A DNA stretch of 64,000 nt from Asticcacaulis sp. (GTDB lineage: Bacteria > Pseudomonadota > Alphaproteobacteria > Caulobacterales > Caulobacteraceae). Below the pieces are notes generated by a model. It made no database searches and was not told the origin of the DNA. It worked only from the letters and a program-made list of their open reading frames with translations. The translations under genes were made by a program, and so were the position numbers. Below, piece after piece: positions 19,700 to 28,605 of the stretch (positions are counted from its first letter, which is position 1; the number at the start of each line of letters is the position of its first letter). The DNA is taken from contig NZ_JAIXSV010000256.1 of NCBI RefSeq assembly GCF_027484505.1, positions 1 to 64,000 on the forward strand. The letters are read 5' to 3'.

Positions 19700-20716
19700 T
19701 CAGGTAGAGGCGCGCTCGATCAACCCGGCGGCCAGAACGGCGGAGGAGGTCTTTTCCCCCGCCAGTCGCCGGAACAGCAGATCGACCATCAGTTGCGCCC
19801 CCAGCCGCAGGTCCTGCTTTACGGTGGTCAGGGCCGGGGACATGGTTTTGGACATGGCCACGTCGTCGAAACCGCAAATCGCCACGTCTTCCGGCACGCG
19901 CCGTCCGGCATTAATCAGTGCGTTGATCGCCGCCAGCGCGATAACATCCGACGCGGCAAAGATGGCATCGAAGCGCCGACGCGAGGCCACAAGCCCCCTG
20001 ACCGTTTCATAGGCCGAATCCGGCGTGAAGTGGGTCTCGATGATCTGCGCGGGTGTGAGTTTATGCCCGGCTTGCGTGAGCCCCTCCGTAAAGCCTTTGA
20101 GACGCGCCGCCACTTCGGGCACCTGAGCGGGCCCAAGGAACAGGATTTGCTTGCGGCCCTTGCTCAGCAGATGCTCTGCCGCCAGCCGCCCGCCATGTAC
20201 GTTGTCCACGCCGACCGAGCAGTAGCCCTGATCCGGCAACCGTTCGCCCCACACCACCATCGGGTTATAGTGGGCCGAGATGGCGTTGATTTCTTCGTGC
20301 TGATCGCTTTGCCCCAGAACCAGCATGGCATCGAAGCGGTGCGACTTCACCAGCGAATTCAGCCAGCCGCTTTGTGGTGACAGATTCTTGGAAAACAGCA
20401 GGTCATAGCCGCGCCGGAATACCTCTTCGGAGAGGTAACCGACCAATTCAAGCAGGAACGGGTCGGTCATCTGCTGCCCGGTTTCGTGGCCTAGCGGCAG
20501 GACCAGACCGATGGTGCGCGTCGTCTGCATACGCAGGTTGCGCGCCGCCTGATTGACGGCGTAACCATGTGCTTCGGCGATGGCGATGATGCGCTGCTTT
20601 TGTGGCTCCGGCACCAGCGGGCTGTCGGCCAGGGCGCGCGAAACGGTGGCCAGAGACACTTCGGCCAGACGCGCAATGTCGGTCATCTTGACTTTGGCGG
20701 GGAGGGTGTCGCTCAT
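19700..20716 (-). CDS. LacI-family transcriptional regulator
   Basis: VKMTDIARLAEVSLATVSRALADSPLVPEPQKQRI helix-turn-helix; periplasmic-binding-like domain. Confidence 0.9.
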   Translation of the reverse strand: MSDTLPAKVKMTDIARLAEVSLATVSRALADSPLVPEPQKQRIIAIAEAHGYAVNQAARNLRMQTTRTIGLVLPLGHETGQQMTDPFLLELVGYLSEEVFRRGYDLLFSKNLSPQSGWLNSLVKSHRFDAMLVLGQSDQHEEINAISAHYNPMVVWGERLPDQGYCSVGVDNVHGGRLAAEHLLSKGRKQILFLGPAQVPEVAARLKGFTEGLTQAGHKLTPAQIIETHFTPDSAYETVRGLVASRRRFDAIFAASDVIALAAINALINAGRRVPEDVAICGFDDVAMSKTMSPALTTVKQDLRLGAQLMVDLLFRRLAGEKTSSAVLAAGLIERAST

Positions 20717-20774
20717 GGCAAATCGGTCCTGAAACGCAGAACCTAGAGGCATTTGGTCTCTGTTTCAATGTCTT

Positions 20775-20854
20775 ATACCAAGGGTCATTGAAAATGACTC
20801 TTGGTATTCCCTTCGCGACTGTCTCATGTCCCGGAGACGTATGAGACAGTCTCG
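20775..20854 (-). repeat. 80-nt two-hairpin dispersed repeat, family A copy 1
   Basis: 33-nt near-palindrome ataccaagggtcattgaaaatgactcttggtat (20775-20807), 6-nt linker, then cgcgactgtctcat-N13-atgagacagtctcg (20814-20854); reverse complement aligns ungapped to 59666-59745. Confidence 0.8.
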
Positions 20855-20912
20855 TGTTTTTAACGTCCGGATGCGGTTAGCAACTTCGGCCGTTGGTGTT
20901 TTCGAGCGGCGT

Positions 20913-21227
20913 TTACGCCTGAGGACCATAGACCTCGCACAGGGCTTCTATCACCTTCTGTGTCGCCGGATCACCCAAAGCGTAGTAGATGGTCTGACCG
21001 TCGCGGCGCGTAGAGACCAGATTTTCCGCTCGCATCTTGGCCAGATGCTGTGAGGTGCCGGCAATCGGCTGCCCCAGATAGTCGGCGAGATCGGAAACGC
21101 TAGCCTCGCCCTCAACAAGCCGGCACAGGATCATAAGACGGTGCTCGCTGGCCAGCAGCTTGAGCATCCGTGTCGCGCGCTGCACATTGGGCTTCAGATT
21201 TTGCAGGTCCTGCGCGGTGACGGCCAT
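20913..21227 (-). CDS. ArsR-family transcriptional regulator
   Basis: RATRMLKLLASEHRLMILCRLVEGEASVSDLADYLGQPIAGTSQHLAKMRAENLVSTRRDGQTIYYAL winged HTH. Confidence 0.9.
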   Translation of the reverse strand: MAVTAQDLQNLKPNVQRATRMLKLLASEHRLMILCRLVEGEASVSDLADYLGQPIAGTSQHLAKMRAENLVSTRRDGQTIYYALGDPATQKVIEALCEVYGPQA

Positions 21228-21312
21228 GACTCAAATTTTCTTTCTACGCATTTGAGTTATCAATAATATCTGGATGGTTATTTCGGCTGGACTTAGGTTA
21301 GAAGAGCCTGTT

Positions 21313-23586
21313 CTAAAATTTCGATAACGCTAATCTGGCATCCCTGATGTTTTCGACTATGTGGCGTATTTCGTCATAGATGACGGTCCAGTCCACGTCG
21401 AAATTGGCACGATCCTTCATACCCGACGGCCCGTCATCCATATCCCGAATATGTTCACGGCTGATGTACCGCATAGGGATCTGATTTTCGCGAAAGAAAC
21501 TGTAGAGATAGCCATTAAGATGGTCAGGCGCCAAAAAGGTGCGATTGGAAAATCCTAAGCCGGGCTTGTTGGCAATCCATCTGACCTTGGCCAGACCTGC
21601 ACCGATCGGGGCAATAAACGCGTCGCAATGACAGCAAAGCAGGAGGCTTTCAAAAATACTGCACCCTATAGAATTCCAAATTTGTACGGTTGGGCAACCC
21701 GCTATGATGGAGGCTGCAATCGCCTCCTCATCCTGAACAGACATGGGTAGAGCGGTAGAGGTGCCATCTGCTGCCGCATTCAACCCATCTATGATTACGC
21801 GCAAGTTCGGATAATGCTGAGCCAAGGCATTAATAATTTGAATATAGCCCTCTGTCTGCGTCTCCCAGCTTCGGTTGCCCGTCCTAAGAGTGATCATCAG
21901 TATCGGAGCGTGACTATCGCAAAAATGCCTCAGTGATTCTTTGAAACCCTCAGTCACCTGCGTCTCACAAAAACGCACGATACGCCCCGCCAGATCTTCA
22001 GACACATGACAGTTACGAACACTGTATAGTGTACTTTTATGGTCAAGCATTAACCGGAATAAATCTAAATCCGTATCAATTTTCACAACCTGTCCGGCTC
22101 GCTCGCATTCCTTTTGGTACAAAGCTGAGACACCACCAAAAAAGTGACAATTATTGTAGGTTGTTATGATATCGACACTTTCGAAATCGACCATTTCAAA
22201 GAGTGGCGACCAGCCTGAAATGATGTTCCAGATGTAGTGCCCGATATGCCCCATCGCTGACTCGGCTAACATAACCGTGCGTTCAGGTGTTTTTAAATAG
22301 TTCTGTACCGCTTCGAAGTGCTGAACCACCCTCACCAGAGTACGGGTAAATTCGAAATCGCCTTTTGGACGAATCTCGGAAGTGATCAGCACCTCCGAGT
22401 CCGGAAACACCCATATCTGGTCGGATGGTGCGTAATTTATAGTCCGCTCCGACATAATGACGACTATGTGACCGTCATGTCTGTGCAGAAAAACGTGCTC
22501 GTCCAGCGTATCCTTGCAGAACTGTACAGACCCGCTAAAGGGGCAAAGCACCGGTTTCCCGCCGGCTTTGATTCCGCAGGCTATGTCTCTTATACGAAAA
22601 GAGTAATCATAGGACAGATGTGGCAGTTGAGGCAGGCTTGACTGCATGGCGTGGCCCACACCATTCGGTCCGTCACAAAGCGCACTAATAAACTTAGAAG
22701 ACAAACCACAGCTTTTCGCCGTTTCGATCAGGGTTTTCTGGTCCTCTGCTGTACGAACCACCCGGAACTGTTTGACCCAATGACAGGCAAGTGTCGCCAA
22801 AGGGTATCTGCCTTTTTCAAAAGCCGCGGGCTCTCCCCGGAAAAAGGCCTTTATCACCTTGGAGAACGACCCAATTTCAGCGCGTAACACCGACGGCACC
22901 CAGTCGCAGACAGGACTGCGATCGTATATGGCACAATGGTCAAGGAAGGCGGCGGCCCAATCGGGAAGGGGCACATCACTCGCAAAAGCCAGAGCCAGAT
23001 ACGCGTGGCCTGCGGCAAAATCGCCCCTGTCCGCCGCCTGCCGCCCCAGATAGGCCTGCAACAGGGCTGTTTTCACATCTGAGGGAGCCTGCGATTTGCC
23101 GAACACGGCTTCCAGTTCATCGATCCGCCCCAGTTGCAGAGCGATATTGGCCAGAATGAACAAGGTATGGCTGCCATAGACGTCACCAAACAGATCGCTG
23201 GCCAGCAGGGTTTCAAAAAACGATTCTGAATTACCCATATTGAGGTAACAAACCGCCAGAACCTCGCTCAGAATGTGGCGATCCGCGTCGATGGGGGTTT
23301 CAATCAAACGGGCTTCCAGATAGTCCGCAGTGCGGGAATCGTCACCCGATATAAGCCGGTTGTGCGCGTCGCACAGCCACAAGGCCGTTTGGGTTTGATT
23401 TCTCAGCAAAAGCAGACAGTTGCCATCGAAAAAACTGAGAGCGGCCTCGACCTCCCATCCCGCACCTAATGGCGGCAGTGTCGTACCAAAGTGTAGCAAA
23501 CGGACATGATCGCCGAGATTAAGCGTCAACCTTTCCTGTTCGACGTTTATCCGTCGGTGAAACTGAAACATGCAGTTTAAATCCAT
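21313..23586 (-). CDS. Uncharacterised 757-aa protein; C-terminal half possibly glycosyltransferase (GT61/DUF563-like)
   Basis: Continuous ORF with no close family recognised; C-terminal region ...GHYIWNIISGWSPLFE...LMITLRTGNRSWETQTEG...IAPIGAGLAKVRWIANKPGLGF; visibly lower GC than neighbours. Confidence 0.55.
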   Translation of the reverse strand: MDLNCMFQFHRRINVEQERLTLNLGDHVRLLHFGTTLPPLGAGWEVEAALSFFDGNCLLLLRNQTQTALWLCDAHNRLISGDDSRTADYLEARLIETPIDADRHILSEVLAVCYLNMGNSESFFETLLASDLFGDVYGSHTLFILANIALQLGRIDELEAVFGKSQAPSDVKTALLQAYLGRQAADRGDFAAGHAYLALAFASDVPLPDWAAAFLDHCAIYDRSPVCDWVPSVLRAEIGSFSKVIKAFFRGEPAAFEKGRYPLATLACHWVKQFRVVRTAEDQKTLIETAKSCGLSSKFISALCDGPNGVGHAMQSSLPQLPHLSYDYSFRIRDIACGIKAGGKPVLCPFSGSVQFCKDTLDEHVFLHRHDGHIVVIMSERTINYAPSDQIWVFPDSEVLITSEIRPKGDFEFTRTLVRVVQHFEAVQNYLKTPERTVMLAESAMGHIGHYIWNIISGWSPLFEMVDFESVDIITTYNNCHFFGGVSALYQKECERAGQVVKIDTDLDLFRLMLDHKSTLYSVRNCHVSEDLAGRIVRFCETQVTEGFKESLRHFCDSHAPILMITLRTGNRSWETQTEGYIQIINALAQHYPNLRVIIDGLNAAADGTSTALPMSVQDEEAIAASIIAGCPTVQIWNSIGCSIFESLLLCCHCDAFIAPIGAGLAKVRWIANKPGLGFSNRTFLAPDHLNGYLYSFFRENQIPMRYISREHIRDMDDGPSGMKDRANFDVDWTVIYDEIRHIVENIRDARLALSKF

Positions 23587-23780
23587 TGGGTCTCAGGCTG
23601 CGAAGTAAAGCGCCCCGTGTGAGCACGCTCTGGCTTCGTCCGTTATGAACAACCTGATACCCAAAGACCCTGAGAGCGTCGAGTACAAAAGCCGGACCTC
23701 TGCCAGCGGAAAAACACGACACGACACGCGCCACCGAGAACGCGCTGGACCTGCCTGTTGGGCTTGTTTCACACCGCGCG

Positions 23781-24350
23781 CTATCTCGTCGTTGTCGGCG
23801 TCTGCGACGTCCAGCGGATAAGATCGGTATTATAGCCCAACTCGCGGGCGCGATTACGCAGGTCTTCGCGCACCTTGAAGGCGGGTGATGGCGCACGGGT
23901 CAAAATCCACAAATACTTGCCCGACGGCTCCCCGACGATGGACCAGCTATAGTCCTCGGCGTGATCCAGCACCCAGTAATCGCCGATGTAGAATGGACCG
24001 AAGAAAGAAACCTTCAGTTTCGCGTTGCCGCTGTCGCTGACGATCTTCGCCTTGCCCTTTGACGACTTGCCCGGCTCGCCCTTGCGCCAGCCGCAGGTGT
24101 TGAGAATGGTAATCTTGCCGTCTTCGGCCAGGCTATATTGCGCCGTAACCTGATCGCAGTCCTTTTCAAAGCGGTTCTCATAACGCCCCAGTTCGTACCA
24201 CAGGCCCAGATAGCGCGTCAGTTCCACCGGCTTGGCCGGTTGCGGCACCTTCGGATTGCCCACCGGCATGGCGGTGACAGCCTGAGCGCTGAGGGCCAGA
24301 AGGGCGGCAGAGGCGAGGGCGAGGGGCAGGGCGTAGTTGCGCGGTTTCAT
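23781..24350 (-). CDS. Lipocalin family protein (Blc-like)
   Basis: PVELTRYLGLWYELGRYENRFEKDCDQVTAQYSLAEDGKITILNTC; GDYWVLDHAEDYSWSIVGEPSGKYLWILTR. Confidence 0.9.
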   Translation of the reverse strand: MKPRNYALPLALASAALLALSAQAVTAMPVGNPKVPQPAKPVELTRYLGLWYELGRYENRFEKDCDQVTAQYSLAEDGKITILNTCGWRKGEPGKSSKGKAKIVSDSGNAKLKVSFFGPFYIGDYWVLDHAEDYSWSIVGEPSGKYLWILTRAPSPAFKVREDLRNRARELGYNTDLIRWTSQTPTTTR

Positions 24351-24419
24351 TGAGGTCTCCGTATGTGGCTTCATCTTGCCGGTGCCTGTGTAAAGATACG
24401 ATCCGGCTGTGCCGAATAT

Positions 24420-25088
24420 TCATGTGCGGATGGGCAGGATGGTCCGCCCATAAATCAGATAGGGGGTAAAGGTCTCGCCCTGCGCCGCTTCGGTCAGGGT
24501 CTCGTGCTGGATGTCGAGGCCGCCGGTAAAACTGCCAAAAGCGGGCAGGATCAGGCGTTTGCGGTTGAGGGCAAAGCACTTGCCGCTGACCTTGTGACCG
24601 CGCACGCGCGTTGTCAGCTTGGGGTGAAAATGGCCGATAATCTGCGGCTGCTCTGTGGGTTCGGCCTCGTGGCGGAAGGCGATGCCCTCCACCACATGAT
24701 CGTCCACAAAGGTGAGACATGCGTCGCCGATTAAGCCGACATCGTGATTGCCTTCGACCCACAGGCAGGATTCGACCGTGTTGCACAGACTGAGCAGATG
24801 GCGGCGCGTAGCGGCCTCCAGCCTTTGCCACGCCCCGCGATCGTGGAAGCTGTCGCCCAGCAGGACAAGGGTGCGCGGCTGATAACGCGCGATCAGGGCT
24901 TCGAGGCGCTTTAGCGTGTCCAGCGTATCGTAAGGAGCGATGGGCGATCCGAACTGCGCCAGAAACGTCGATTTTTCGAAGTGCAGGTCCGACACGGCCA
25001 GCAGGCTCTGCGCCGGCCACCACAAGGCCAGTTCGGTATCGAGCACCATGCGGTGACCCGCGAACTCTACCTCAGTCGTCGAGGTCAT
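24420..25088 (-). CDS. pdeM: Ligase-associated metallophosphoesterase (PdeM/MPE)
   Basis: DLHFEKSTFLAQFG, LLGDSFHD, VEGNHDVGL, IGHFHPK metallophosphoesterase motifs; next to Lhr helicase. Confidence 0.85.
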   Translation of the reverse strand: MTSTTEVEFAGHRMVLDTELALWWPAQSLLAVSDLHFEKSTFLAQFGSPIAPYDTLDTLKRLEALIARYQPRTLVLLGDSFHDRGAWQRLEAATRRHLLSLCNTVESCLWVEGNHDVGLIGDACLTFVDDHVVEGIAFRHEAEPTEQPQIIGHFHPKLTTRVRGHKVSGKCFALNRKRLILPAFGSFTGGLDIQHETLTEAAQGETFTPYLIYGRTILPIRT

Positions 25089-27519
25089 CGACCACCTCCT
25101 GCATCAGGCGCTCGGCCGCCGCTTCGGCGCTTTCCTGCTGCAACAGGGCCTCGATCCCGCCACCGGGCAGGCGTTCGGTGCGCACATCGAGGATAACGGG
25201 CAGGGACAAAGGCGAGGGACGCGGCAGGTCGCAAAAGGCGATACGCTCGCGGAAGGTCAGGATGAGATCGGTCAATCGGTCGAGGTCCAGAAGTTCGCGT
25301 TCGGCATCGGCGCGCGACAGCCGCAACAACACATGATCGGGCTCGTACTTGCGTAGCACATCATAGATGAGATCGGTCGAAAAGGTCACCTGTTTCAGCG
25401 TCTTGCGCGCGGCATTATTGTTCTGTTCGACCAGGCCGACAATGGTCGCCACCCGCCGGAAGGAGCGTTTGAGCATGGGCGAGTCCGCCAGCCATTCCTC
25501 CAGTTCATCAGCCAGTATATCGCTCGAAAACAGGTCATGGATCATACCGTCGGTCACCTGTTCGACGCTGTTGATGGCCAGCCCGTAATCGGTGACGCTA
25601 AAACTTAAGGGGTGAAGCTGATAGCGTTCCATGCGCCGGGACAACAGCATCCCCAGCGTCTGATTGGCGCGGCGGCCCTCAAACGTATAGAGGACCAGCG
25701 TATAGAGCTTGCCGCGCGGAAAGCTCTCGATCAAAAGATCCTGACGATCGGGCAGGCGTGAAAAGCGCGTTTGCAAACTCAGCCAGTTGCGCACCTCAGC
25801 GGGCAGTTCGCTTAGCGTGTCCTCCGATTGCAACAGACCGCGCACCCCGTCGGCGAGGAAGGTCGAAAGCGGCATCTGCCCGCCGGAATAGCTGGGCAGC
25901 AAGGGTTCTTTTGCGGCACTGGGGCGGGCATCGAGCGTCATGTCGTGGATGCGCTCAAAGGCCAGCACCTCACCGGCAAAGAAGAAGGTGTCGCCGGGAC
26001 GCATGGACTGCCCGAACTGTTCTTCGATTTCCCCCAGATGCTTACCGCCGCGCCCGTGCAGGCGACGCACCTTGAGCTTTCCGGCCTCGATAATGACGCC
26101 GATATTTTGCCTGTGGCGGCGGGCGATCTGGGGGGAGGCCGGTATCCACCCCTGTTCGGTTTCGCTCAGGCGGTGCCAGCGGTCGTAATTGCGCAGCACA
26201 TAGCCACCATCGACGACAAAGCGGAATAGGGTCTCGAACTGCGCAAAGCTCAGGTCGCTGTAAGACCACGCGGTGCGGACAATGGCATAAAGGGCTTCGG
26301 GCGTGACTGGAGCGCTGCACGCCGCATTAAGAATGAACTGCGCCAGCACGTCCTGCGCCCCCGGCTGAGGGACATCGCCGTCGAGTTTCCCCGCTCGGAT
26401 AGCGGTAATGGCCGCTTCACATTCCAAAACTTCGAAGCGGTTGGCCGGGCACAGAAAAGCCTTTGACGGCACATCGACGCGGTGGTTTGACCGGCCGATA
26501 CGTTGCAAAAGGCGGCTCACGCCCTTGGGGGCACCGACCTGTATGACCAGATCGACGTCGCCCCAGTCGATCCCCAGTTCGATGGCCGAAGTGGCGACCA
26601 ATGCCCGCAACTTGCCGGCGGCCATCAGGCTGATGGTCTTCAGCCGCATCTCGCGCGTCAGCGAGGCGTGGTAGATGGCAATGGGCAGGGCCTCTTCATT
26701 GGCCTCCCACAGGAACTGAAACAATAGTTCCGCCTGCGCGCGGGTATTGACGAAGACGATGGCGGTGCGCGCCTTTGCGATCTCGGACAGGATTTCCGGC
26801 ACCGCATATTGCGCCATAAAGCCGTTATAGGGCGGCGCTTTGCGTGTCGGCAGAATGGCCACTTCCGGCGCAGCTTCCGCCATGCCCAGGGTGCGGCTGT
26901 TGAGATGTTCGACAGGCTTATTTTCCCGCCCCAGCCAGTCGCAGAACAGGTCAGGCTCTGCCACCGTGGCTGACAGACCGATGCGCCGAAAGCCGGGGCT
27001 GAAGGCCTCAAGCTGCGCCATCGCCAGCGCGATCAGGTCGCCGCGACGTGAGGCCGCCACCTGATGAATTTCATCGATAATGACGGCCTTAAGCGTGCCG
27101 AACATCTTTGCTGCGTCCGGATAGGAGAGCAGCAGCATCAGCGATTCCGGCGTCGTCAGGAGGATATTCGGTGGCTTGGCGCGCTGGCGTTGGCGGCGAT
27201 ATTGCGACGTATCCCCCGTGCGGCTTTCCACACGCACGGGCAGGCTTAACGCCTCGATCATCGCCGTGACATTGCGTTCGATATCGTAATTTAACGCCTT
27301 CAGCGGCGAAATATACAGCGTATGCAAACCGTTTGGCCGCGTCTGCGTAATATCAATCAGGGACCCCAAAAACCCCGCCAGCGTCTTTCCGGTGCCGGTC
27401 GGCGCGGTCAGCAGCGTCGAGCGACCGGAGGCAAAGCGCGCCGTCATCTCACGCTGATGCGGCAACAGGGTCCAGCCTTGTGAGGTAAACCACGACTGGA
27501 AGGCATCAGGTATCGTCAT
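25072..27519 (-). CDS. Ligase-associated DEXH-box helicase (Lhr-core type)
   Basis: LTAPTGTGKTLAGFLGSLID, IIDEIHQ, LSATVAEP, ATSAIELGIDWGDVDLVIQVGAPKGVSRLLQRIGRSNHR. Confidence 0.92.
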   Translation of the reverse strand: MTIPDAFQSWFTSQGWTLLPHQREMTARFASGRSTLLTAPTGTGKTLAGFLGSLIDITQTRPNGLHTLYISPLKALNYDIERNVTAMIEALSLPVRVESRTGDTSQYRRQRQRAKPPNILLTTPESLMLLLSYPDAAKMFGTLKAVIIDEIHQVAASRRGDLIALAMAQLEAFSPGFRRIGLSATVAEPDLFCDWLGRENKPVEHLNSRTLGMAEAAPEVAILPTRKAPPYNGFMAQYAVPEILSEIAKARTAIVFVNTRAQAELLFQFLWEANEEALPIAIYHASLTREMRLKTISLMAAGKLRALVATSAIELGIDWGDVDLVIQVGAPKGVSRLLQRIGRSNHRVDVPSKAFLCPANRFEVLECEAAITAIRAGKLDGDVPQPGAQDVLAQFILNAACSAPVTPEALYAIVRTAWSYSDLSFAQFETLFRFVVDGGYVLRNYDRWHRLSETEQGWIPASPQIARRHRQNIGVIIEAGKLKVRRLHGRGGKHLGEIEEQFGQSMRPGDTFFFAGEVLAFERIHDMTLDARPSAAKEPLLPSYSGGQMPLSTFLADGVRGLLQSEDTLSELPAEVRNWLSLQTRFSRLPDRQDLLIESFPRGKLYTLVLYTFEGRRANQTLGMLLSRRMERYQLHPLSFSVTDYGLAINSVEQVTDGMIHDLFSSDILADELEEWLADSPMLKRSFRRVATIVGLVEQNNNAARKTLKQVTFSTDLIYDVLRKYEPDHVLLRLSRADAERELLDLDRLTDLILTFRERIAFCDLPRPSPLSLPVILDVRTERLPGGGIEALLQQESAEAAAERLMQEVVDDLDD

Positions 27520-27594
27520 GGAACGCTTTTAACGTGAACGGTCATAAAAAGGCAGTTATGCCACCTGTTACGTTCAGGATCGCGGGGGTGATCA

Positions 27595-28605
27595 GTGACC
27601 CATCCGCGTGACTGGATCGAAGTGCGGCCCGAAGGTGTGTGGTGCCGACCCGGTGGCTTCTTTATCGACCCCATGCAGCCGGTCGAAGTCGCGGTCGTGA
27701 CGCACGGCCATGCCGACCACGCGCGCGCCGGTCATCAGCACGTGTTTGCGACGCCAGAAACCCTAGCCATCATGCGCAGCCGCTATGGCGAAGACCATTT
27801 CAGCGAGGCCGAGCACCCGCTGGCCTATGGGCAAATCGTTGACATCAATGGCGTGCGTCTCAGCCTGCACCCGGCGGGGCATATCCTGGGTTCGGCGCAG
27901 GCGCGGCTGGAATATGATGGCGCAACCATCGTCTTTTCCGGCGATTATAAGCGCCGGTCAGACCCAACCTGCGTGCCGTTTGAACCGGTGCCGTGCGATG
28001 TGTTCGTCACCGAGGCGACCTTCGCCCTGCCGGTGTTTCGCCATCCGCCGCTGGCGGATGAGATCGCACGGTTGCTGGCCTCGCTGCGGCAGTTTCCGGA
28101 TCGCTGTCACCTCGTCGGGGCCTATGCGTTGGGCAAGTGTCAGCGCCTCATCTGCGCCCTGCGCGCCGCGGGCTATGTCGAAACCATCTATTTGCACGGC
28201 GCCATGCAGCGGTTGTGCGACCTTTATCAGTCGTTTGGGATTGATCTGGGACCGCTGGCGCCGGTGACGTCGGAAAACGCACGCACTTTGGCCGGAAAGA
28301 TCGTCCTATGTCCGCCTTCGGCGCTTAAGGACCGCTGGTCGCGGCGTTTGCCAGAGGTGCTGACGGCGGCGGCCTCCGGCTGGATGCGCATACGGGCGCG
28401 CGCCAAACAAAAGGGCGTTGAACTGCCGCTGGTGATTTCCGACCATGCCGATTGGGACGAACTGATCCAGACCCTGAGCGATGTTGGCGCGCCGGAAGTG
28501 TGGGTGACGCACGGCCGCGACGACGCGCTGGTGCATCAGGCGACGCAGATAGGCCTGAAGGCCCGCGCCCTGCACCTGATCGGCTATGAGGACGACGCGG
28601 AATGA
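27595..28605 (+). CDS. Ligase-associated DNA exonuclease (metallo-beta-lactamase fold, Lexo)
   Basis: THGHADHARAGHQHV, HPAGHILGSAQARLEYDG, FSGDYKRRSDPTC; GTG start. Confidence 0.88.
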   Translation: MTHPRDWIEVRPEGVWCRPGGFFIDPMQPVEVAVVTHGHADHARAGHQHVFATPETLAIMRSRYGEDHFSEAEHPLAYGQIVDINGVRLSLHPAGHILGSAQARLEYDGATIVFSGDYKRRSDPTCVPFEPVPCDVFVTEATFALPVFRHPPLADEIARLLASLRQFPDRCHLVGAYALGKCQRLICALRAAGYVETIYLHGAMQRLCDLYQSFGIDLGPLAPVTSENARTLAGKIVLCPPSALKDRWSRRLPEVLTAAASGWMRIRARAKQKGVELPLVISDHADWDELIQTLSDVGAPEVWVTHGRDDALVHQATQIGLKARALHLIGYEDDAE

